Made by a program: the position numbers and the translations under genes. A DNA stretch of 64,000 nucleotides from RUG754 sp045545455 (lineage in GTDB: Bacteria; Bacillota; Clostridia; Peptostreptococcales; Anaerovoracaceae): assembly GCA_045545455.1 (NCBI GenBank), contig JAZQAY010000120.1:1-64000 (forward strand). Reading direction: 5' to 3'. The notes under the pieces are model-generated. The model was not told the DNA's origin. It saw nothing but the letters and a program-made list of their open reading frames with translations, and searched no databases. This document shows positions 50,733-59,194 of this stretch, piece after piece (position 1 is the first letter of the stretch; each line of letters begins with the position of its first letter).

Positions 50733-51185
50733 CTACCATATGGCCACCACGCCTGCCGTGGCCAGGCTCACTATCACTCCTGCGATGAGTACTCCGAGCA
50801 CTATGGCCGGGATGGCTCTCTTCAGCTGCATGTCAAGCATAGCTGCAACCAGCGCGCCCGTCCAGGCTCCTGTTCCCGGAAGAGGTATGGCTACCAGAGC
50901 CACCAGCCCCCAGAATTCATATTTCAGAACGCTGTCCTTCTTTCTGTCCGCTTTGTCCTTGAATTTCTTTACTATCTTTTTCAGGAACTCACTCTTCTGC
51001 TCCATCCAGTGAAAAACCCTTCTGACAAAGATCAATACGAAAGGTACGGGTACCAGGTTCCCTATCACAGAAACTATCGCTGCGGTCAGGAGCGGCAGCC
51101 CCGCTGCCACGCCGGCAGGTATAGCTCCTCTCAGTTCAACTACGGGAGCCATCGCTATCAGGAAAGTATAAATTATCGCCTTCAA
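50733..51185 (-). CDS. Putative small multidrug export protein (COG2426)
   Basis: 150 residues, three or four membrane helices. The COG2426 pattern starts with APVVELRGAIPAGVAAG and continues with FWGLVALVAIPLPGTGAWTGALVA. The family name is historical; transport activity is weakly supported. It ends in UAG 16 bases before the sigma-54 activator start, so it may be co-transcribed with it. Confidence 0.8.
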   Translation of the reverse strand: MKAIIYTFLIAMAPVVELRGAIPAGVAAGLPLLTAAIVSVIGNLVPVPFVLIFVRRVFHWMEQKSEFLKKIVKKFKDKADRKKDSVLKYEFWGLVALVAIPLPGTGAWTGALVAAMLDMQLKRAIPAIVLGVLIAGVIVSLATAGVVAIW

Positions 51186-51230
51186 ATCCCTTTACTCCTT
51201 ATTACAAAAAATATTTCATATCACCCGGTC

Positions 51231-52448
51231 TCAGAAACCCATCGAGACCGGTGACACTATCACGCTTTTGACGGAATAATCTATTCCAGTCCTCTGCCTT
51301 CCCACAATGAAGTTCTTGTCCACACGTCTCTGGACTATGGAGCAGTTCTCCTTAGTGGTATTGACCAGAAGCACAAGGTACTGCCCCTTGCCGTACTTAG
51401 CCACCGTATCACTGTGTCGGACGGAATGTACTATAGCATCCATCAGCCTGTCGGACAGTTCATCCAGTTTGGGCCCGTCCTTCATGGGGTTGCCTTTGCT
51501 GTCCACCACAGTGCACAGCATGATGAATATCCTGTCTTCCTGTCTGTCCATGGTCCTGGACAGTATCCTGTACACCTCCTGGAATACCGGATAGGAGCAG
51601 TAGTATCCTCCCCTCTTTTCGGGAAGTTTTTCTATGAGTTTATCCTGTATATCGTCCAGACTGTCGTGCTGATGTATGAGGCTGGCGGTAAGTCTGTTTG
51701 CCAGCTCCCTTACGTATGATGAGGTTCTCTCACCGAATTCCTGAACGTACAGGTCGATGGTGTCCTCGCAAAGCGACTGCGCGTCCTCGTATCTTCCCAT
51801 TGCTGCCAGCGCCTCCACTATGAGCACTTCCCAGTCAGCAAACGGGTCGACGGATACCGCATAGTCGCCCAGGCTTTTAAGCTGCTTGTAATCCTTGATC
51901 TCTCTTATGAGATCAGCTGCCATGTTTACACACTCGTGAAACAGCGTCCTGAACTTTCTGGCTTCCTGCATGGCCCAGGGGCTGTTGTTGATGTTCTCCA
52001 GAAAGCTCCGCCTGTAGATGTGCACTGCACCCAGCAGCAGCTGAAGTTTCCTGTCCTGATCCGTTTCAGCGAGGGCTTCCTCGTGCATCCTCTGCATCTC
52101 ATCCGTATCCAGGACGACCTCTATCTCAGGGGTCCAGTAATAGACTCCCCTGGATGCATCGATGTAGTTCACGTCCGGAAGGCCGGATGCCTTAAGACGT
52201 TTCTTTGCATTATATATTATGTTCCTTATAGCGTGCTGAACGTCGTCGATCTCCCTGTCCTCGAAGAGTATATCCTTCAGCTGGCTGCGGTTGGCGCCGC
52301 TTTTACCTGCATAGAGCACAGCTTCCATAAGTCCGCAGAACTGTGACCCCGACTGCCTGCCATCCACCAGTTCCTTACCGTCGAAAACTATAGAGAAGCC
52401 ATCCAGCATCTTAACGTTCAAAACAGCTTTTTCAATGATCTTGCCCAT
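51231..52448 (-). CDS. SARP/BTAD-type regulator with degenerate GGDEF-like tail
   Basis: 405 residues. An N-terminal winged helix (LNVKMLDGFSIVFDGKELVD, QLKDILFEDREIDDVQHAIRN) is followed by a helical bacterial transcriptional activation domain (~100-260; SFLENINNSPWAMQEARKF). The last ~110 residues (IFIMLCTVVD, YGKGQYLVLLVN) look like a cyclase-type fold without a GGDEF motif. It follows pilT by 24 bases and may regulate the pilus genes; the ligand is unknown. Confidence 0.75.
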   Translation of the reverse strand: MGKIIEKAVLNVKMLDGFSIVFDGKELVDGRQSGSQFCGLMEAVLYAGKSGANRSQLKDILFEDREIDDVQHAIRNIIYNAKKRLKASGLPDVNYIDASRGVYYWTPEIEVVLDTDEMQRMHEEALAETDQDRKLQLLLGAVHIYRRSFLENINNSPWAMQEARKFRTLFHECVNMAADLIREIKDYKQLKSLGDYAVSVDPFADWEVLIVEALAAMGRYEDAQSLCEDTIDLYVQEFGERTSSYVRELANRLTASLIHQHDSLDDIQDKLIEKLPEKRGGYYCSYPVFQEVYRILSRTMDRQEDRIFIMLCTVVDSKGNPMKDGPKLDELSDRLMDAIVHSVRHSDTVAKYGKGQYLVLLVNTTKENCSIVQRRVDKNFIVGRQRTGIDYSVKSVIVSPVSMGF

Positions 52449-52472
52449 AAATCTGACTCCCGCCTTAAGCCC

Positions 52473-53528
52473 TTATCCGAGACGTTTCACCATATTTTCG
52501 TAGTTTACACAGGAAAGAAGCGCAGTGTCTCTGGTTATCCTTCCTTCTTTATAAAGTTCCAGAAGATTGCCGTCCATGGTGCACATACCGTCCTGCGCAC
52601 CTGCCTGCATGACGGATTCAAGCTGGTGAAGTTTGTTCTCTCTGATCATATTCTGTACAGCTACAGTTGACTTCATTACTTCAAATACCGGTATAAGACC
52701 GCCGTCCACCGCAGGCACAAGCTGCTGACAAACTATTCCCTTCAGTATCTGTGCAAGCTGTATCTTGACCTGCTGCTGCTGATTGGCCGGGAACACGTCC
52801 AGTATCCTGTTTATGGTATTTGCCGCCCCGCTGGTGTGAAGGGTACTTAAGAGGAGCACTCCCGTCTCAGCCGCCGTCATGGCTGAAGAGATGGTGTCGT
52901 AGTCCCTCATCTCACCGAGAAGGATGACGTCAGGGCTTTCTCTTAAAGCCGATCTCAGCGATTCCAGATATCCCGGTGTGTCTATTGAGATCTCCCTCTG
53001 GGTCACTATGGCCTTATCATGCCTGTGGATATATTCTATGGGGTCCTCCATGGTGATCACGTGGCAGTCCCTGGACTTGTTGATCCTGTCGATCATACAG
53101 GCCAGTGTGGTGGATTTACCGGTGCCGGCAGATCCCGTTATGAGCACCAGGCCCTTTTTGTTGTCCGCCATGGAAAGGACGTTTTCGGGTATGCCCAGAT
53201 CCTTAGGATCAGGAATACCGAATCTAATGACCCTGATGACCGCAGCCAGCGAACCGCGCTGTCTGAAAACGTTCACCCTGAAACGCCCCATACCTGAGAT
53301 GGTTATACTGAAATCATCATCGGCTCCCCTTTCAAGATTTGTCTTTTCGCGGCCGCCGATCCTGTAGATATCATCAACAAGTACCCTTATATCATCCGGT
53401 AAGAGCCTTTCCATATCAAGCCTCTCCTGATGTCCGTTGCATTTGAACGTGATGGGAAGGCCGGCTATGATAAATATATCCGCAGCCTCCGCTTTCATTG
53501 CTTTTTCAAGTATTTCAGTTATTCCCAT
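52473..53528 (-). CDS. pilT: PilT-type pilus retraction ATPase
   Basis: 351 residues from ATG 53528 (AAAGGAG upstream; an upstream start at 53606 reads through the preceding gene and is rejected). Walker A ITGSAGTGKSTTLA, Asp box ITMEDPIEYIHRHDKA, Walker B VILLGEMRDYDTI and His box TLHTSGAANTINRILD are intact. It powers disassembly of type IV pili. No PilB/GspE assembly ATPase lies in the window. Confidence 0.92.
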   Translation of the reverse strand: MGITEILEKAMKAEAADIFIIAGLPITFKCNGHQERLDMERLLPDDIRVLVDDIYRIGGREKTNLERGADDDFSITISGMGRFRVNVFRQRGSLAAVIRVIRFGIPDPKDLGIPENVLSMADNKKGLVLITGSAGTGKSTTLACMIDRINKSRDCHVITMEDPIEYIHRHDKAIVTQREISIDTPGYLESLRSALRESPDVILLGEMRDYDTISSAMTAAETGVLLLSTLHTSGAANTINRILDVFPANQQQQVKIQLAQILKGIVCQQLVPAVDGGLIPVFEVMKSTVAVQNMIRENKLHQLESVMQAGAQDGMCTMDGNLLELYKEGRITRDTALLSCVNYENMVKRLG

Positions 53529-53539
53529 ATCGTTCTCCT

Positions 53540-53944
53540 TTAATCGTTTCCTGACCACAAGTTGCCTATCCTGGTATCCTGTACCCAGTCGTGCTCGTAT
53601 TTCCACGATATTATTTCGTAGTCTCCGGACCCGTCAGTCCTTATTCCTATCCTGAGATTGAGATCTCCCTCTTTAAGGTCGGCAAAATACTCCCTGCCGT
53701 CCGTATCTGACACGCTGAATCCGGCCGGGACACCGCCTGAAGAAATGACCGCATCTGCTGATTCAAGCAGTTCCTGTCCTTTTATCTCCAGCGCGTACCT
53801 TTCAGATACCGTATCCGCATACTTCTCAGCAAGCCTCATATCCGCTCCGGCGGTAGTGTATGAAAGTATCGACATAATGGTGAGGCAGATGCTTATCACC
53901 GTAAGAAGCAGCGCCAGAGGTCCGAGTTTAGGTGTATGGTTCAT
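53540..53944 (-). CDS. Small membrane-anchored protein in pilus operon (D)
   Basis: 134 residues: N-terminal membrane helix (~8-32, LGPLALLLTVISICLTIMSI), then a secreted domain with the motif TDGREYFADLKEGDLNLRI. There is no classical prepilin cleavage site that I can name. It overlaps the previous gene by 4 bases and pilT follows after 11 bases. Likely a pilus or secretion accessory protein; unrecognised. Confidence 0.7.
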   Translation of the reverse strand: MNHTPKLGPLALLLTVISICLTIMSILSYTTAGADMRLAEKYADTVSERYALEIKGQELLESADAVISSGGVPAGFSVSDTDGREYFADLKEGDLNLRIGIRTDGSGDYEIISWKYEHDWVQDTRIGNLWSGND

Positions 53945-54393
53945 GACCTCACCTCCTTCAGATATACAGCCGTATCCAGCGAATAGACCGGTTCATCAGA
54001 TCCGTCGAGTCTCACGCTCACCTTGTTTCTTACAAGGCCTTCGCCGTCCCCTCCTTCAGGTTCCCAGCTTATCTCAAGTATGTATTTACCGTCCTTATCC
54101 GGCGAAAGATCTTCATCGTATCTCGCTTCCACCTTAAAAACGTCGCCTTCAACTATCCTGGCGTTGTCCTCTTCGTTAAGCCATCCGTATAGTTCGTCAC
54201 CGTCGGAAGAAGCTGAAGCCATCTCGCAGGCGTTCTGTGCCAAAGTGACCGAACCTGTCAGAGCTTCGGCTTCACCGCTCTTGACTATGCCTGCACCGAA
54301 TAAGTTGGTGAGTACCAGAATGATGCAGATAAAGACGGCGATCAGAAGCAGGGCCTCTAAATAGAAGGCTGTGATGTGGTTTCTGCTCTTCAT
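53941..54393 (-). CDS. Small membrane-anchored protein in pilus operon (C)
   Basis: 150 residues: N-terminal helix ~10-32 (LEALLLIAVFICIILVLTNLF) in the style of a minor pilin with the acidic Glu at its start, then a hydrophilic beta-rich domain (KYILEISWEPEGG). It overlaps its neighbours on both sides by ATGA, so it is tightly coupled. Function unknown; minor pseudopilin is the best guess. Confidence 0.7.
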   Translation of the reverse strand: MKSRNHITAFYLEALLLIAVFICIILVLTNLFGAGIVKSGEAEALTGSVTLAQNACEMASASSDGDELYGWLNEEDNARIVEGDVFKVEARYDEDLSPDKDGKYILEISWEPEGGDGEGLVRNKVSVRLDGSDEPVYSLDTAVYLKEVRS

Positions 54394-54857
54394 GCTCCAT
54401 CACCCTCCCCGCTTCTTATCCTGACGAAGACGCTGCCCTCGTCCGTATAGACCCTCAGCACGTCCTTTTCAGGCATTTCTATCTCGAAAATATCCGTTTC
54501 TCCTATGACCTGCGCGTTAGCAGGATCCGGTGCGGAATTCTCCTTTCCGAACTCTTCCAGCACTTTTCCGTTATCGCTGTATATCTTAAGCGCATAACCC
54601 GTGCTGCCGTCGGATATCACAAGCATCGGTCCTGAAGACGAATCCGTGACCCTGACGGACCCTTCAGTGTCGTTATCCTTTATACTTGTCTGTATATATG
54701 CCAGCACAGCCCTTTCGTCCCTGTTGTCGTTTCTGATCCCTACAGTTCCCTGATAGACCTTCGCCCCGAAGACCACAAGCATGAAGAAGCCGGCCAGGAA
54801 AAGCCCGACTATGGCTATGGTGTACAGGCTCATGTGGTTTCTGTTTCCATTTTTCAT
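54390..54857 (-). CDS. DUF4860-like membrane-anchored protein in pilus operon (B)
   Basis: 155 residues: membrane helix ~12-32 (YTIAIVGLFLAGFFMLVVFG), then DERAVLAYIQTSIKDNDTEGS, typical of the DUF4860 family found beside clostridial type IV pilus genes. Overlaps the genes on either side by 4 bases. Pilus accessory or minor pilin by context. Confidence 0.72.
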   Translation of the reverse strand: MKNGNRNHMSLYTIAIVGLFLAGFFMLVVFGAKVYQGTVGIRNDNRDERAVLAYIQTSIKDNDTEGSVRVTDSSSGPMLVISDGSTGYALKIYSDNGKVLEEFGKENSAPDPANAQVIGETDIFEIEMPEKDVLRVYTDEGSVFVRIRSGEGDGA

Positions 54858-55189
54858 GATCCCGCCTCCTCTCCGTGATGTCTCGGAGTCACTATGACTG
54901 TGGGAGGCATGTTGGAAGCAAATACGTCATAGGTGACGTAGAAATCCTCCGTGTTTATCTGAAGGCCGTAGTTGTTCTCCAGATACTCCAGATCAGGCGG
55001 ATAAACGCCCTCCACCGCATAACATTGTAGCGCTTCCCTTTCAACGGTCTGCTGTATCGCCAGAGCGCTCTCATCTCCTATGTCCCTTCCTGAATCCCTG
55101 AAGATCCAGAAAACAAGGAGAACGAGCAGTATCAGGATCAGAGCTGCCAGGATCTTTATTGAATTTTTGCTCCTGATATCAGAATACAT
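54854..55189 (-). CDS. Pseudopilin-like small protein in pilus operon (A)
   Basis: 111 residues: a hydrophobic N-terminal helix (~12-30) and a soluble part containing ALQCYAVEGVYPPDLEYLEN, a segment common in small clostridial pseudopilins. First of four overlapping small genes, 17 bases after the PilC/GspF gene. Unrecognised beyond context. Confidence 0.7.
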   Translation of the reverse strand: MYSDIRSKNSIKILAALILILLVLLVFWIFRDSGRDIGDESALAIQQTVEREALQCYAVEGVYPPDLEYLENNYGLQINTEDFYVTYDVFASNMPPTVIVTPRHHGEEAGS

Positions 55190-55206
55190 CTGAATTCTCC
55201 TTTAGA

Positions 55207-56253
55207 TCATCCTATGGAATTCATCATACCTATCAATGGGAGCATGACGCTTAAGAGCGACAGTCCCACAGTGATCATCAGCACACCTGAAAGCAGCGGG
55301 TCCACTATACCCACCAGTCTGTCCACCTGACTCGTACAGTTCTCTTCCAGAAGTTCTGTCAGCCTTTCAAGTATGGACTCCATATTACCGCTTCTTTCTC
55401 CGGCCAGGAACATCCTGCCGTAGACGGGTTCAAACAGTTCCTGGTCATATGCTGCCTGAGCTATGCTGTGGCCTTCCTCCATTTCAGCCATGCATTTCTC
55501 AAGTTTAGCTTCTATGCTCTTGCAGTCAGTCATGGGAACGCTCTCCTGTACTGCCTTATCCTGCATCTCACCGCTTGCGATGAAAGTGCTTAAGGCAGAG
55601 GTGAACCTGTACATCCCCATGCTCTCCAGGATAGACCTTGTTATGGGGATCCTGTTAAGCAGTTTCTCCACCGGTCCGCGCTTCCCGTTCTTCCACATAA
55701 CGTATCCTATGATCAGCACGCAGGCTATGATCACCATGGCTATGAGTGCGATCCAGCAAAATACGTATGCCCACCTTATGTAGCTGTATGAGGATGCAGC
55801 CAGACTTCCTGTCAGGCTGTTATATACGTCTGTAAAGGAAGGCAGCACCATGGTGAGCATCGCCAGAAGGACCACGATTATAAGCACCAGCATGGCTGCA
55901 GGATAGGTCACCGCATTCCTGATCTTTTCGGATATGGTCTTCTGTTCCTTGTAGTACTTTGAAAGCCTGAAAAGTATGCCCTCGAGTTTTCCGGAATTAA
56001 CGCCGGCCTCAACCATCTGGCAGGCATATTCCGGAAAGATGCCGGCTTCCCTCATGGCCTTGCCGAGGCTCATTCCCATATCGACCTGTTCCTTCATTAT
56101 ATCCAGACCGGAAGCGAGTACGCCTCCGCTGTTTCTGCTGTCACTCTGAAGAAGCCCTATAGCTTCATCCGTCTGTATTCCGGAGCGCATCATCATGGCC
56201 ATGCTTTCAAAGAAAGCGCTGACACCCAGATAGTCAAGCTTTTTATTGTTCAT
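55207..56253 (-). CDS. Type II secretion / type IV pilus inner-membrane protein (PilC/GspF)
   Basis: 348 residues from ATG 56253 (AAGGAG upstream). Two GspF repeats with SAFFESMAMMMRSGIQTDEAI and YQVEAGVNSGKLEGILF-type segments (CQMVEAGVNSGKLEGILFRL), and again FLAGERSGNMESILERL. Three membrane helices. It anchors the pilus motor ATPases. Directly before the four small pilin-like genes. Confidence 0.87.
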   Translation of the reverse strand: MNNKKLDYLGVSAFFESMAMMMRSGIQTDEAIGLLQSDSRNSGGVLASGLDIMKEQVDMGMSLGKAMREAGIFPEYACQMVEAGVNSGKLEGILFRLSKYYKEQKTISEKIRNAVTYPAAMLVLIIVVLLAMLTMVLPSFTDVYNSLTGSLAASSYSYIRWAYVFCWIALIAMVIIACVLIIGYVMWKNGKRGPVEKLLNRIPITRSILESMGMYRFTSALSTFIASGEMQDKAVQESVPMTDCKSIEAKLEKCMAEMEEGHSIAQAAYDQELFEPVYGRMFLAGERSGNMESILERLTELLEENCTSQVDRLVGIVDPLLSGVLMITVGLSLLSVMLPLIGMMNSIG

Positions 56254-56269
56254 TTTAAAGCTCCTTCCC

Positions 56270-57250
56270 TTAGTAATAATATACGTCTGCGTAGTTCTCA
56301 CCGTTACCGATGAAAGAACTGTCCGCACCGTTTGCCGAAAACGTCACGTCCATACGGTTCCAGGTGTTCCCCGTGACCTCATACTTCACCGTGACCCATC
56401 CTGTCTCTTCCGTATAGAACATGTTCCAGGCATGATAGATGTCGTTTGGCGACACGTATCCGAATACCATCTTTACAGGTATCCCCTGACTTCTCATCAT
56501 GGCTGCTGCCAGAGCCGCATAGTCGATGCATATCCCTTTTCCGGTCTTAAGTGTCTCATCGGGATCCGGCAGATATCCTGACTGGATGTTTTCTGCCTTC
56601 GGATGATCGTATTTTACCTTCTTGCAGATATAATCGAATATCGACGATACGACTCCCAGGGCATCTTCTTCCTTTGATGCCAGTTCCTGAGCCTTTACGA
56701 CGCAGTCCGATCCGGTATTGTAGTTCACGTAATCACTGGGGCGCAGGAATGGCTGGAATTCGTCATCCAGTACAGCTTCCCCGTCTATGGAGTACATGCA
56801 GGCATATTTAGTACCTTCTATATTCTCCATGACCCTGAAGGTATACACGCCATTACCGCTCTGAACGGGAAAGATAGAAGGCGTCCCGTCTGAGCTGAGA
56901 TCATAGTTGTACGTCGTGTCTCCCTTTATGACCTGGAATTTCAGCCTTTTTTCAGAAGTAGCCGAGGCACCGACGTAACCCTTGGAAAGGGATGATATGT
57001 CTATATACGCCTGGCCGTCCGTGTAGGAAGCTTCCCCGTTAAAAACGGAGTCGTTGAACTCAGGCGCGACATATGGCACGAAGCTTTCTTCAGCGCTTTC
57101 CTGAGTCTCCTCCTGAGACTGATCTTCCTGGTCCTGTGATCCCGGAACTCCCTGAGAGTCACCGCAGCCGGTGAAACTCAGCATTATCAAAAGCATGCAC
57201 AGGAGCAAAACTGTAAGCCGGCCTGCGCATCGTTTTATCTTTTGATACAT
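56270..57250 (-). CDS. Transglutaminase-like lipoprotein
   Basis: 326 residues. The signal peptide ends in the lipobox LSFTGC (Cys at ~29), followed by a Gln/Glu-rich linker, so it is anchored outside the membrane. A transglutaminase-like protease fold occupies ~200-310, with catalytic Cys in GKGICIDYAALAA, His in DIYHAWN and Asp in NRMDVTF. It may process or crosslink surface proteins, possibly pilus parts, as the gene lies in the pilus operon. Confidence 0.87.
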   Translation of the reverse strand: MYQKIKRCAGRLTVLLLCMLLIMLSFTGCGDSQGVPGSQDQEDQSQEETQESAEESFVPYVAPEFNDSVFNGEASYTDGQAYIDISSLSKGYVGASATSEKRLKFQVIKGDTTYNYDLSSDGTPSIFPVQSGNGVYTFRVMENIEGTKYACMYSIDGEAVLDDEFQPFLRPSDYVNYNTGSDCVVKAQELASKEEDALGVVSSIFDYICKKVKYDHPKAENIQSGYLPDPDETLKTGKGICIDYAALAAAMMRSQGIPVKMVFGYVSPNDIYHAWNMFYTEETGWVTVKYEVTGNTWNRMDVTFSANGADSSFIGNGENYADVYYY

Positions 57251-57298
57251 TTCAGTTTCCTTGGTTTCTGTTTATATTATTTCGGTTATTATCATCAT

Positions 57299-57640
57299 TT
57301 ACCCGGCGAAGCTTTTAAGCTCATCGTATTTCCCGAGTATGCGGCCCATCAGCTCGCTGTAGTCCGTTTCTGTCCTGGCTCTGAGAAGTTCTGTGATCTC
57401 GCATAATGGTTCGTATAAGGGATCAAGAGAAAGGTTCCCCGTAGTTCCCTTAAGCGCGTGTGCTGCCTCAAAAGCCTGATCCAGGTCGTTATTTTCGATG
57501 GCTGCCCTGAGTTTTTCCACGTTGGCATCCTCAACAGCCATGCATACCAGACGAAGATAAAAATCCTCTTTATTCATGCATCTTTCAAGACCTTTATCTG
57601 TATCTGCACCAAAAGTCCTGAGAGCTTCCATTGTGATCAT
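57299..57640 (-). CDS. HPt (histidine phosphotransfer) domain protein
   Basis: 113 residues from ATG 57640, chosen for GGAGG 8 bases upstream; an ATG 16 codons earlier has no such site. An HPt four-helix bundle with the phospho-accepting His in AAHALKGTTGNL. It relays phosphate between a hybrid kinase and a response regulator; neither is in the window. Downstream of a GGDEF cyclase. Confidence 0.85.
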   Translation of the reverse strand: MITMEALRTFGADTDKGLERCMNKEDFYLRLVCMAVEDANVEKLRAAIENNDLDQAFEAAHALKGTTGNLSLDPLYEPLCEITELLRARTETDYSELMGRILGKYDELKSFAG

Positions 57641-57677
57641 ATCCTGTACCTCCCCGTCATATCCTGAATAATTTCCG

Positions 57678-59027
57678 TCATTTACCATAAAAGCCGAAGC
57701 TGTCTCTTCCCGCTTCCTTTACGTCATATAAGGCGCTGTCGGCGTTCCTGTACAGTTCCTCTCCATCTGAAGCGTCCTCGGAGAAAGCGATCCCCATACT
57801 CAGTGTGAATCCCGGTATTCCATCCTTGTCGTCTCTTACAGCAGATCTTATCTTACCGGCTTTGAATGAGATAAGATCCGTCATGGATTTATTGGCATTG
57901 ACCATAAATACCGCGAACTCATCTCCTCCTATCCTGCAGACGTAGTCGTCAGATCTGAAGGTCCCGAGAAGGGTATCCGCCAGGCGTTTAAGCACCTTGT
58001 CACCCATCTCATGTCCGTAGTTATCGTTAAACGTCTTGAAATGATCCAGATCTATGAGTATGAGTGCGGAATCTCCGTCGCCCATGGCATCCTTCACGTC
58101 CTCAAACACACCGCGGTTGAACAATCCTGTCAGCGGGTCGTGGTTGGCCTCGTATGATAGCTGTTCCTGATAGTTCTTTGTTTTTTCAAAGATATGGTTA
58201 TATGTCCTGGCAAGGTACTGCATCTCATATGAGCCTTCCTCTGGTATCAGCTGGTTGTCCCTTATGAAGCTGACGCTCTTCCGGAGCGGTTGTATTATCA
58301 GCCTGCTGATCAGGATAACTATGGCCAGCACTATTATCACCAGGAAAATAATGAGAACGTATTGCCTGTTGATAGCTCGTGAAAGTCTCTCTGAATTCTG
58401 GCTGCTTTCAGCTGACAATTCGCCGAGAAGTGACTCAAGGCAGGCGGTTACCTCTCTTTCGATGGCAGCTTTCTTGTCCTGATATGCTTCACCGAATACC
58501 AGTTCTCTCGCCCTGTCTATCTTATCATCGGGAGAAAGAGCCAGCATTTCGTCCGTGAGTTCCTGTTCCTGGATCTCACGCGGCGCCTGGGAGATATCTC
58601 CTCCATGGGCAAGCATCACCAGTTTCATGGCTATATATTCTGTCTCCATCAGTTCATTGGACTCCTTCAGCGCCCGCTCAAGTGCTGAATACGCTTCGGT
58701 TCCTCCGAAGTATTCTCCCATTTCCTCAAGCGCCCTGTCTCTCCTTCTGGTATGCCTTGACTCATTGAAATAGTTTGTCATATCATCGGGATTCCCGGTA
58801 ACGACATAGCTTCGTACCTGGAGCGTGAGGTAGTCCGATCCTTCCTGCATGGTGTCCGCGCTGTTCTGGCACATCAAAAACCTGTCCATAGATTCCTGCA
58901 TCGAATTATATGACGTTCTTGTCTCGAACAGTGCAAACAGAAGGACTATGGAAAGTGTTATCGCCATCAGGAGCATGGCAATGTTCAGCGGCTGAAGACG
59001 GATGTTTCTTTTTTCTTTTCCGATCAT
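57678..59027 (-). CDS. Membrane diguanylate cyclase (GGDEF)
   Basis: 449 residues: membrane helix ~15-35, a ~180-residue extracellular sensor region of helices, a second membrane helix (~215-240), then the GGDEF domain with DPLTGLFNRG, LIDLDHFKTFND and an intact RIGGDEF. The inhibitory I-site RxxD (RSDD) sits five residues before GGDEF, so product feedback is expected. It makes c-di-GMP, which commonly controls type IV pili such as those encoded just downstream. Confidence 0.93.
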   Translation of the reverse strand: MIGKEKRNIRLQPLNIAMLLMAITLSIVLLFALFETRTSYNSMQESMDRFLMCQNSADTMQEGSDYLTLQVRSYVVTGNPDDMTNYFNESRHTRRRDRALEEMGEYFGGTEAYSALERALKESNELMETEYIAMKLVMLAHGGDISQAPREIQEQELTDEMLALSPDDKIDRARELVFGEAYQDKKAAIEREVTACLESLLGELSAESSQNSERLSRAINRQYVLIIFLVIIVLAIVILISRLIIQPLRKSVSFIRDNQLIPEEGSYEMQYLARTYNHIFEKTKNYQEQLSYEANHDPLTGLFNRGVFEDVKDAMGDGDSALILIDLDHFKTFNDNYGHEMGDKVLKRLADTLLGTFRSDDYVCRIGGDEFAVFMVNANKSMTDLISFKAGKIRSAVRDDKDGIPGFTLSMGIAFSEDASDGEELYRNADSALYDVKEAGRDSFGFYGK

Positions 59028-59141
59028 TGTATTACCTGCTGTATTCCATCTGATTCAGGTCGCAATTATACTTAATATCAATTATATATTTTTTTTGCAA
59101 AAAACACAATAATTTTGTCACAGGTTGTGACGATTTAAAAT

Positions 59142-59175
59142 AAAAAAGAACCCCTGAAGATCAGGGGGTCTTTTA
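59142..59175 (-). terminator. Terminator after ppdK
   Basis: ACCCCCTGA and TCAGGGGT arms, then TCTTTTTTA on the minus strand, 20 bases after the ppdK stop. Confidence 0.82.
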
Positions 59176-59194
59176 AGATCAGATAAACCTGATA

